From assembly GCF_029227915.1 (NCBI RefSeq), contig NC_079878.1, forward strand, positions 30,593,501-30,657,500: DNA of 64,000 nucleotides. The letters run 5' to 3'. The first letter of the stretch is position 1. The number at the start of each line of letters is the position of its first letter. The translations under genes and the position numbers were made by a program. Of this stretch, positions 1 to 9,665 are shown piece after piece. This DNA is from Hydractinia symbiolongicarpus. Taxonomy: Eukaryota > Cnidaria > Hydrozoa > Anthoathecata > Hydractiniidae. A model generated the notes under the pieces. That model did not search any database, was not told the DNA's origin, and saw only the letters and a program-made list of their open reading frames with translations.

Positions 1-375
1 AGTCCGGGAGTTTCGGAAAGTTGCGGTTTTTCGTTTGCCGGCGATTAAACTTCTTATATTCAGCGTCTCATCAAAAATAAAAACATTTTTGAAAACTACA
101 AGTCTCATGCGTTTTAGTGGTGAAAAAATAATTTAAAAAATCGTTCGGGAAATGAGTTTACTCCCTGGGTACTTTCTTTGTATACTTTTGACTATACGGG
201 TCGAGTCCGGGATTTACGGGAAATCGCGGGTTTTCGTTTGCCGGCGATTAAACATCTTTTATTCAGCGTCTCATCAAAAATGAAAACATTTTTGAAAACT
301 ACAATTCTCATGCGTTTTAGTGGTGAAAAGATAATTTAAAAAATCGTTCTGGAAATGAGTTTACTCCCTGCGTAA
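1..375 (+). repeat. Leading partial HOR, related to 16.35-16.72 kb
   Basis: These monomers match the region 16,348 bp downstream. The first carries the GAGTTTCGGAAAGTTGCGG form (GATTTTCGG at 16.35 kb). The second shares the private TACGGGTCGAG and CTACAATTCTCATG variants. They lie upstream of the first 2,638-bp unit and look like the tail of a preceding unit. Confidence 0.75.
274..295. other. Intramonomer dyad, 9-bp arms, 4-bp loop
   Basis: The arms TCAAAAATG and CATTTTTGA are perfect reverse complements separated by AAAA. The dyad is intact in monomer types carrying CATTTTTGA. It is broken in types carrying CATTCCTGA (for example about 682-703) and weakened in those with ATAAAAAC in place of ATGAAAAC. 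It could extrude a small hairpin or bind a dimeric protein, but no function is shown. Confidence 0.7.
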
Positions 376-1599
376 TTTCTTTGTATACTTTTGACTATAC
401 GGGCCGAGTCCGGGATTAACGGGAAATCGCGGGTTTTCGTTTGCCGGCGATTAAACTTCTTTTATTCCGCGTCTCATCAAAAATGAAAAGATTTTTGAAA
501 ACTACAAGTCTCGTGCGTTTTAGTGGTGAAAAGATAATTTAAAAATCGTTCTGGAAATGAGTTCACTCACAGGGTACTTTCTTTGTGTATACTCGACTAT
601 ACGGGCCAAGCACGGCATTTACGGGAAATCGCGGGTTTTCGTTTGCCGGCGATTAAACTTCTTTCATTAAGCGTCTCATCAAAAATGAAAACATTCCTGA
701 AAACTACAAGACTCATGCGTTTTAGTGGTGAAAAAATAATTTAAAAAATCGTTCGGGAAATGTGTTTACTCCCTGGGTATTTTCTTTGTATACTTTTGAC
801 TATACGGGCCGAGTCCGGGATTTACGGAAAGTTGCGGTTTTTCGTTTGCCGGCGATTAAACTTCTTATATACAGCGTCTCATCAAAAATAAAAACATTTT
901 TGAAAACTACAAGTCTCATGCGTTTTAGTGGTGAAAAAATAATTTAAAAAATCGTTCTGGAAATGAGTTTACTCACAGGGTACTTTCTTTGTATATACTC
1001 GACTATACGGGCCAAGCACGGCATTTACGGGAAATCGCGGGTTTTCGTTTGCCGGCGATTAAACTTCTTTCATTAAGCGTCTCATTAAAAATGAAAACAT
1101 TCCTGAAAACTACAAGTCTCATGCGTTTTAGTGGTGAAAAAATAATTTAAAAAATCGTTCGGGAAATGAGTTTACTCCCTGGGTACTTTCTTTGTATACT
1201 TTTGACAATGTGAGCCGAGTCTGGGATTTACGGGAAATCGCGGGTTTTCGTTTGCCGGCGATTAAACATCTTTTATTCAGCGTCTCATCAAAAATGAAAA
1301 CATTTTTGAAAACTACAAGTCTCATGCGTTTAAGTGGTGAAAAGATAATTTAAAAAATCGTTCTGGAAATGAGTTTACTCCCTGCGTATTTTCTTTGTAT
1401 ACTTTTGACTATACGGGCCGAGTCCGGGATTAACGGGAAATCGCGGGTTTTTGTTTGCCGGCGATTAAACTTCTTATATTCAGCGTCTCATCAAAAATGA
1501 AAACATTTTTGAAAATTACAAGTCTCATGCGTTTTAGTGGTGAAAAAATAATTTAAAAAATCGTCCGAGAAATGAGTTTACTCCCTGGGTACTTTCTTT

Positions 1600-1617
1600 G
1601 TATACTTTTGACTATAC
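1600..1617. other. Conserved dyad GTATA-N8-TATAC in each monomer
   Basis: Five-base arms GTATA and TATAC flank an 8-bp core. The core differs between monomer types (CTTTTGAC, TACTCGAC, CATTCGAC, TACACGAC) while both arms and the spacing stay constant. One type (TGTATGTACTCGAC) changes the last base of the left arm. Constant arms around a variable core is the pattern expected of a dimer-binding site, but this is inference from sequence alone. Confidence 0.6.
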
Positions 1618-1650
1618 GGGCCGAGTCCGGGATTTACGGGAAATCGCGGG
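1617..1650 (+). other. Four CGGG motifs spaced about one helical turn apart
   Basis: CGGG begins at 1617, 1628, 1637 and 1647, spacings of 11, 9 and 10 bp, so all four face roughly the same side of the helix. The cluster directly abuts the GTATA/TATAC dyad. Some monomer types lose one motif: CGAG for the first in the GAGCC types, CGGC for the second in the AGCACGGC type. The third, TTACGGG or TAACGGG, is nearly constant. Confidence 0.6.
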
Positions 1651-1826
1651 TTTTCGTTTGCCGGCGATTAAACTTCTTTCATTAAGCGTCTCATCAAAAA
1701 TGAAAACATTCCTGAAAACTACAAGTCTCATGCGTCTTAGTGGTGAAAAAATAATTTAAAAAATCGTTCGGGAAATGAGTTTACTCCCTGGGTACTTTCT
1801 TTGTATACTTTTGACTATACGGGCCG
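1624..1826 (+). repeat. Representative 203-bp monomer
   Basis: This copy shows the parts of the unit in order. First comes a GC-rich stretch with CGGG motifs and a GCCGGC palindrome. Next is GATTAAAC followed by a type-specific 15-bp stretch, here the TTCTTTCATTAAGCG form. Then come the TCATCAAAAATG region, the constant CTACAAGTCTCATGCG region, an A-rich tract around TAATTTAAAAAATCG, and a T-rich tract ending in the GTATA...TATAC dyad. A hand count on a consensus gives 77 G+C in 203 (38%) and 12 CpG against about 7 expected. Types differ mainly at the CGGG boxes, the post-GATTAAAC stretch, CATTTTTGA versus CATTCCTGA, CATGCG versus CGTGCG, and CTCCCTGGG versus CTCACAGGG. Confidence 0.93.
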
Positions 1827-3013
1827 AGTCCGGGATTTACGGGAAATCGCGGGTTTTCGTTTGCCGGCGATTAAACATCTTTTATTCAGCGTCTCATCAA
1901 AAATGAAAACATTTTTGAAAACTACAAGTCTCATGCGTTTTAGTGGTGAAAAGATAATTTAAAAAATCGTTCTGGAAATGAGTTTACTCCCTGCGTAATT
2001 TCTTTGTATACTTTTGACTATACGGGCCGAGTCCGGGATTAACGGGAAATCGCGGGTTTTCGTTTGCCGGCGATTAAACTTCTTTTATTCCGCGTCTTAT
2101 CAAAAATGAAAACATTTTTGAAAACTACAAGTCTCGTGCGTTTTAGTGGTGAAAAGATAATTTAAAAAATCGTTCTGGAAATGAGTTTACTCACAGGGTA
2201 CTTTCTTTGTATATACTCGACTATACGGGCCAAGCACGGCATTTACGGGAAATAGCGGGTTTTCGTTTGCCGGCGATTAAACTTCTTTCATTAAGCGTCT
2301 CATCAAAAATGAAAACATTCCTGAAAACTACAAGTCTCATGCGTTTTGGTGGTGAAAAAATAATTTAAAAAATCGTTCGGGAAATGTGTTTACTCCCTGG
2401 GTATTTTCTTTGTATACTTTTGACTATACGGGCCGAGTCCGGGATTTACGGAAAGTTGCGGTTTTTCGTTTGCCGGCGATTGAACTTCTTATATTCAGCG
2501 TCTCATCAAAAATAAAAACATTTTTGAAAGCTACAAGTCTCATGCGTTTTAGTGGTGAAAAGATAATTTAAAAAATCGTTCTGAAAATGAGTTTACTCCC
2601 TGCATAATTTCTTTGTATACTTTTGACTATACGGGCCGAGTACGGGATTAACGGGAAATCGCGGGTTTTCGTTTGCCGGCGATTAAACTTCTTATATTCA
2701 GCGTCTCATCAAAAATGAAAACATTTTTGAAAACTACAAGTCTCATGCGTTTTAGTGGTGAAAAAATAATTTAAAAAATCGTTCGAGAAATGAGTTTACT
2801 CCCTGGGTACTTTCTTTGTATACTTTTGACTATACGGGCCGAGTCCGGGATTTACGGGAAATCGCGGGTTTTCGTTTGCCGGCGATTAAACTTCTTTCAT
2901 TAAGCGTCTCATCAAAAATGAAAACATTCCTGAAAACTACAAGTCTCATGTGTCTTAGTGGTGACAAAATAATTTAAAAAATCGTTCGGGAAATGAGTTT
3001 ACTCCCTGGGTAC

Positions 3014-5651
3014 TTTCTTTGTATACTTTTGACTATACGGGCCGAGTCCGGGATTAACGGGAAATCGCGGGTTTTCGTTTGCCGGCGATTAAACTTCTTT
3101 TATTCCGCGTCTCATCAAAAATGAAAAGATTTTTGAAAACTACAAGTCTCGTGCGTTTTAGTGGTGAAAAGATAATTTAAAAATCGTTCTGGAAATGAGT
3201 TCACTCACAGGGTACTTTCTTTGTGTATACTCGACTATACGGGCCAAGCACGGCATTTACGGGAAATCGCGGGTTTTCGTTTGCCGGCGATTAAACTTCT
3301 TTCATTAAGCGTCTCATCAAAAATGAAAACATTCCTGAAAACTACAAGACTCATGCGTTTTAGTGGTGAAAAAATAATTTAAAAAATCGTTCGGGAAATG
3401 TGTTTACTCCCTGGGTATTTTCTTTGTATACTTTTGACTATACGGGCCGAGTCCGGGATTTACGGAAAGTTGCGGTTTTTCGTTTGCCGGCGATTAAACT
3501 TCTTATATACAGCGTCTCATCAAAAATAAAAACATTTTTGAAAACTACAAGTCTCATGCGTTTTAGTGGTGAAAAAATAATTTAAAAAATCGTTCTGGAA
3601 ATGAGTTTACTCACAGGGTACTTTCTTTGTATATACTCGACTATACGGGCCAAGCACGGCATTTACGGGAAATCGCGGGTTTTCGTTTGCCGGCGATTAA
3701 ACTTCTTTCATTAAGCGTCTCATTAAAAATGAAAACATTCCTGAAAACTACAAGTCTCATGCGTTTTAGTGGTGAAAAAATAATTTAAAAAATCGTTCGG
3801 GAAATGAGTTTACTCCCTGGGTACTTTCTTTGTATACTTTTGACAATGTGAGCCGAGTCTGGGATTTACGGGAAATCGCGGGTTTTCGTTTGCCGGCGAT
3901 TAAACATCTTTTATTCAGCGTCTCATCAAAAATGAAAACATTTTTGAAAACTACAAGTCTCATGCGTTTAAGTGGTGAAAAGATAATTTAAAAAATCGTT
4001 CTGGAAATGAGTTTACTCCCTGCGTATTTTCTTTGTATACTTTTGACTATACGGGCCGAGTCCGGGATTAACGGGAAATCGCGGGTTTTTGTTTGCCGGC
4101 GATTAAACTTCTTATATTCAGCGTCTCATCAAAAATGAAAACATTTTTGAAAATTACAAGTCTCATGCGTTTTAGTGGTGAAAAAATAATTTACAAAATC
4201 GTCCGAGAAATGAGTTTACTCCCTGGGTACTTTCTTTGTATACTTTTGACTATACGGGCCGAGTCCGGGATTTACGGGAAATCGCGGGTTTTCGTTTGCC
4301 GGCGATTAAACTTCTTTCATTAAGCGTCTCATCAAAAATGAAAACATTCCTGAAAACTACAAGTCTCATGCGTCTTAGTGGTGAAAAAATAATTTAAAAA
4401 ATCGTTCGGGAAATGAGTTTACTCCCTGGGTACTTTCTTTGTATACTTTTGACTATACGGGCCGAGTCCGGGATTTACGGGAAATCGCGGGTTTTCGTTT
4501 GCCGGCGATTAAACATCTTTTATTCAGCGTCTCATCAAAAATGAAAACATTTTTGAAAACTACAAGTCTCATGCGTTTTAGTGGTGAAAAGATAATTTAA
4601 AAAATCGTTCTGGAAATGAGTTTACTCCCTGCGTAATTTCTTTGTATACTTTTGACTATACGGGCCGAGTCCGGGATTAACGGGAAATCGCGGGTTTTCG
4701 TTTGCCGGCGATTAAACTTCTTTTATTCCGCGTCTTATCAAAAATGAAAACATTTTTGAAAACTACAAGTCTCGTGCGTTTTAGTGGTGAAAAGATAATT
4801 TAAAAAATCGTTCTGGAAATGAGTTTACTCACAGGGTACTTTCTTTGTATATACTCGACTATACGGGCCAAGCACGGCATTTACGGGAAATAGCGGGTTT
4901 TCGTTTGCCGGCGATTAAACTTCTTTCATTAAGCGTCTCATCAAAAATGAAAACATTCCTGAAAACTACAAGTCTCATGCGTTTTGGTGGTGAAAAAATA
5001 ATTTAAAAAATCGTTCGGGAAATGTGTTTACTCCCTGGGTATTTTCTTTGTATACTTTTGACTATACGGGCCGAGTCCGGGATTTACGGAAAGTTGCGGT
5101 TTTTCGTTTGCCGGCGATTAAACTTCTTATATTCAGCGTCTCATCAAAAATAAAAACATTTTTGAAAGCTACAAGTCTCATGCGTTTTAGTGGTGAAAAG
5201 ATAATTTAAAAAATCGTTCTGAAAATGAGTTTACTCCCTGCATAATTTCTTTGTATACTTTTGACTATACGGGCCGAGTACGGGATTAACGGGAAATCGC
5301 GGGTTTTCGTTTGCCGGCGATTAAACTTCTTATATTCAGCGTCTCATCAAAAATGAAAACATTTTTGAAAACTACAAGTCTCATGCGTTTTAGTGGTGAA
5401 AAAATAATTTAAAAAATCGTTCGAGAAATGAGTTTACTCCCTGGGTACTTTCTTTGTATACTTTTGACTATACGGGCCGAGTCCGGGATTTACGGGAAAT
5501 CGCGGGTTTTCGTTTGCCGGCGATTAAACTTCTTTCATTAAGCGTCTCATCAAAAATGAAAACATTCCTGAAAACTACAAGTCTCATGTGTCTTAGTGGT
5601 GACAAAATAATTTAAAAAATCGTTCGGGAAATGAGTTTACTCCCTGGGTAC
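3014..5651 (+). repeat. 13-monomer HOR unit, copy 2 (2,638 bp)
   Basis: Direct continuation of the first 13-monomer unit and near-identical to it. The match runs about 100 bp further, until TCTCATC becomes TCTTATC near 5749. Its last part also serves as the start of the next repeated unit at 4680, so the duplications are nested rather than simply adjacent. Confidence 0.92.
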
Positions 5652-7153
5652 TTTCTTTGTATACTTTTGACTATACGGGCCGAGTCCGGGATTAACGGGA
5701 AATCGCGGGTTTTCGTTTGCCGGCGATTAAACTTCTTTTATTCCGCGTCTTATCAAAAATGAAAACATTTTTGAAAACTACAAGTCTCGTGCGTTTTAGT
5801 GGTGAAAAGATAATTTAAAAAATCGTTCTGGAAATGAGTTTACTCACAGGGTACTTTCTTTGTATATACTCGACTATACGGGCCAAGCACGGCATTTACG
5901 GGAAATAGCGGGTTTTCGTTTGCCGGCGATTAAACTTCTTTCATTAAGCGTCTCATCAAAAATGAAAACATTTTTGAAAACTACAAGTCTCGTGCGTTTT
6001 AGTGGTGAAAAGATAATTTAAAAAATCGTTCTGGAAATGAGTTACTCACAGGGTACTTTCTTTGTATATACTCGACTATACGGGCCAAGCACGGCATTTA
6101 CGGGAAATCGCGGGTTTTCGTTTGCCGGCGATTAAACTTCTTTCATTAAGCGTCTCATCAAAAATGAAAACATTCCTGAAAACTACAAGTCTCATGCGTT
6201 TTAGTGGTGAAAAAATAATTTAAAAAATCGTTCGGGAAATGTGTTTACTCCCTGGGTATTTCCTTTGTATACTTTTGACTATACGGGCCGAGTCCGGGAT
6301 TTACGGGAAATCGCGGGTTTTCGTTTGCTGGCGATTAAACTTCCTTTATTCCGCGTCTCATCAAAAATGAAAACATTTTTGAAAACTACAAGTCTCATGC
6401 GTTTTAGTGGTGAAAAGATAATATAAAAAATCGTTCTGGAAAGGAGTTTACTCACAGGGTACTTTCTTTGTATATACTCGACTATACGAGCCAAGCACGG
6501 GATTTACGGGAAATTGCGGGTTTTCGTTTGCCGGCGATTAAACAACTTTTATTCAGCGTCTCATCAAAAATAAAAACATTTTTGAAAACTACAAGTCTCA
6601 TGCGTTTTAGTGGTGAAAAGATAATTTAAAAAATCGTTTTGAAAATGAGTTTACTCACAGGGTACTTTCTTTGTATGTACTCGACTATACGGGCCAAGCA
6701 CGGGATTTACGGGAAATCGCGGGTTTTTGTTTGCCGGCGATTAAACTTCTTATATTCAGCGTCTCATCAAAAATGAAAACATTCCTGAAAACTACAAAAT
6801 CAAAATCAAAAATGAAAACATTCTTGAAAACTACAAGTCTCATGCGTTTTAGTGGTGAAAAAATAATTTTAAAAATCGTTCGAGAAATGAGTTTACTCCC
6901 TGCGTATTTTCTTTGTATACTTTGGACTATACGGGCCGAGTCCGGGATTTACGGGAAATTGCGGGTTTTCGTTTGCCGGCGATTAAACATCTTTTAATCA
7001 GCGTCTCATCAAAAATGAAAACATTTTTGAAAACTACAAGTCTCATGCGTTTTAGTGGTGTAAAGATAATTTAAAAAATCGTTCTGGAAATGAGTTTACT
7101 CGCTGCGTATTTTCTTTGTATACTTTTGACTATACGGGCCGAGTCCGGGATTT
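4680..7153 (+). repeat. 12-monomer HOR unit with 39-bp insertion, copy 1
   Basis: The offset to the second copy is 2,474 bp, then 2,475 bp after a one-base loss near 6042 (GAGTTACTC here, GAGTTTACTC in copy 2). The length equals 12 monomers plus the 39-bp insertion at 6798-6836. It contains the first monomers of the GGAAAGGAGTTTACTC, AACAACTTTTATTC and TGTATGTACTCG types in the window. Confidence 0.9.
6798..6836 (+). repeat. 39-bp internal duplication found in 17 monomers
   Basis: The last 31 bp of the insertion repeat the TCAAAAATG...ACTACAA part of the same monomer; the first 8 bp (AATCAAAA) are filler. Other copies lie at 9273-9311, 11342-11380, 12396-12434, 13652-13690, 19291-19329, 21969-22007, 22820-22858, 24483-24521, 25537-25575, 27200-27238, 35938-35976, 37398-37436, 53422-53460, 53867-53905, 61797-61835 and 63866-63904. 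The junction sequence is the same in all, so it arose once and spread. The first ten sit in TGTATGTACTCG monomers, the last seven in TATACATTCGAC monomers. Confidence 0.92.
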
Positions 7154-9665
7154 ACGGGAAATCGCGGGTTTTCGTTTGCCGGCGATTAAACTTCTTTTAT
7201 TCCGCGTCTTATCAAAAATGAAAACATTTTTGAAAACTACAAGTCTCGTGCGTTTTAGTGGTGAAAAGATAATTTAAAAAATCGTTCTGGAAATGAGTTT
7301 ACTCACAGGGTACTTTCTTTGTATATACTCGACTATACGGGCCAAGCACGGCATTTACGGGAAAGAGCGGGTTTTCGTTTGCCGGCGATTAAACTTCTTT
7401 CATTAAGCGTCTCATCAAAAATGAAAACATTCCTGAAAACTACAAGTCTCATGCGTTTTGGTGGTGAAAAAATAATTTAAAAAATCGTTCGGGAAATGTG
7501 TTTACTCCCTGGGTATTTTCTTTGTATACTTTTGACTATACGGGCCGAGTCCGGGATTTACGGAAAGTTGCGGTTTTTCGTTTGCCGGCGATTAAACTTC
7601 TTATATTCAGCGTCTCATCAAAAATAAAAACATTTTTGAAAGCTACAAGTCTCATGCGTTTTAGTGGTGAAAAGATAATTTAAAAAATCGTTCTGAAAAT
7701 GAGTTTACTCCCTGCATAATTTCTTTGTATACTTTTGACTATACGGGCCGAGTACGGGATTAACGGGAAATCGCGGGTTTTCGTTTGCCGGCGATTAAAC
7801 TTCTTATATTCAGCGTCTCATCAAAAATGAAAACATTTTTGAAAACTACAAGTCTCATGCGTTTTAGTGGTGAAAAAATAATTTAAAAAATCGTTCGAGA
7901 AATGAGTTTACTCCCTGGGTACTTTCTTTGTATACTTTTGACTATACGGGCCGAGTCCGGGATTTACGGGAAATCGCGGGTTTTCGTTTGCCGGCGATTA
8001 AACTTCTTTCATTAAGCGTCTCATCAAAAATGAAAACATTCCTGAAAACTACAAGTCTCATGTGTCTTAGTGGTGACAAAATAATTTAAAAAATCGTTCG
8101 GGAAATGAGTTTACTCCCTGGGTACTTTCTTTGTATACTTTTGACTATACGGGCCGAGTCCGGGATTAACGGGAAATCGCGGGTTTTCGTTTGCCGGCGA
8201 ATAAACTTCTTTTATTCCGCGTCTTATCAAAAATGAAAACATTTTTGAAAACTACAAGTCTCGTGCGTTTTAGTGGTGAAAAGATAATTTAAAAAATCGT
8301 TCTGGAAATGAGTTTACTCACAGGGTACTTTCTTTGTATATACTCGACTATACGGGCCAAGCACGGCATTTACGGGAAATAGCGGGTTTTCGTTTGCCGG
8401 CGATTAAACTTCTTTCATTAAGCGTCTCATCAAAAATGAAAACATTTTTGAAAACTACAAGTCTCGTGCGTTTTAGTGGTGAAAAGATAATTTAAAAAAT
8501 CGTTCTGGAAATGAGTTTACTCACAGGGTACTTTCTTTGTATATACTCGACTATACGGGCCAAGCACGGCATTTACGGGAAATCGCGGGTTTTCGTTTGC
8601 CGGCGATTAAACTTCTTTCATTAAGCGTCTCATCAAAAATGAAAACATTCCTGAAAACTACAAGTCTCATGCGTTTTAGTGGTGAAAAAATAATTTAAAA
8701 AATCGTTCGGGAAATGTGTTTACTCCCTGGGTATTTCCTTTGTATACTTTTGACTATACGGGCCGAGTCCGGGATTTACAGGAAATCGCGGGTTTTCGTT
8801 TGCTGGCGATTAAACTTCCTTTATTCCGCGTCTCATCAAAAATGAAAACATTTTTGAAAACTACAAGTCTCATGCGTTTTAGTGGTGAAAAGATAATATA
8901 AAAAATCGTTCTGGAAAGGAGTTTACTCACAGGGTACTTTCTTTGTATATACTCGACTATACGAGCCAAGCACGGGATTTACGGGAAATTGCGGGTTTTC
9001 GTTTGCCGGCGATTAAACAACTTTTATTCAGCGTCTCATCAAAAATAAAAACATTTTTGAAAACTACAAGTCTCATGCGTTTTAGTGGTGAAAAGATAAT
9101 TTAAAAAATCGTTTTGAAAATGAGTTTACTCACAGGGTACTTTCTTTGTATGTACTCGACTATACGGGCCAAGCACGGGATTTACGGGAAATCGCGGGTT
9201 TTTGTTTGCCGGCGATTAAACTTCTTATATTCAGCGTCTCATCAAAAATGAAAACATTCCTGAAAACTACAAAATCAAAATCAAAAATGAAAACATTCTT
9301 GAAAACTACAAGTCTCATGCGTTTTAGTGGTGAAAAAATAATTTTAAAAATCGTTCGAGAAATGAGTTTACTCCCTGCGTATTTTCTTTGTATACTTTGG
9401 ACTATACGGGCCGAGTCCGGGATTTACGGGAAATTGCGGGTTTTCGTTTGCCGGCGATTAAACATCTTTTAATCAGCGTCTCATCAAAAATGAAAACATT
9501 TTTGAAAACTACAAGTCTCATGCGTTTTAGTGGTGTAAAGATAATTTAAAAAATCGTTCTGGAAATGAGTTTACTCGCTGCGTATTTTCTTTGTATACTT
9601 TTGACTATACGGGCCGAGTCCGGGATTTACGGGAAATCGCGGGTTTTCGTTTGCCGGCGATTAAA
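7154..9665 (+). repeat. 12-monomer HOR unit with 39-bp insertion, copy 2
   Basis: Second copy of the preceding unit, matching until about 9665, where AACATC replaces AACTTC. Differences I saw are GAAAGAGCGG near 7364, GCGAATAAAC near 8200, TTACAGGAAATC near 8779 and the one-base indel. The insertion lies at 9273-9311. Confidence 0.9.

Larger units (their letters stand above)
376..3013 (+). repeat. 13-monomer HOR unit, copy 1 (2,638 bp)
   Basis: This block is repeated at an offset of exactly 2,638 bp, which is 13 monomers less one base. Private variants recur at the same offset: the missing A near 537, AAAAGATTTTTG near 487, GAGTTCACTC near 559, CTTATATACAG near 861, GACAATGTGAGCC near 1204, CGTTTAAGTGG near 1327, GCGTTTTGGTGG near 2341 and the TGTGTCTTAGTGGTGAC stretch near 2949. 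I saw only two differences from copy 2, GATTGAAC at about 2480 and ATTTAAAAAATCGTCC versus ATTTACAAAATCGTCC at about 1551. Adjacent monomers inside the unit differ at about 20 of 203 positions. Confidence 0.92.

Noticed and set aside
1591-1650. TATA-like promoter in the GTATAC/TATAC stretch
   Set aside because: The motif lies in every monomer without a downstream gene. Transcription of satellite RNA is possible but not visible in the sequence.
1861-1880. GCCGGC and CCCGGG palindromes as special sites
   Set aside because: Six-base restriction-type palindromes are expected by chance and show no partner motif. GCCGGC is lost in many monomers (GCCAGC, GCTGGC, CCCGGC).
6671-6997. In-frame 39-bp insertion (13 codons) suggesting selection on protein
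   Set aside because: A length divisible by three has a one-in-three chance, and the host open frames are not credible genes.
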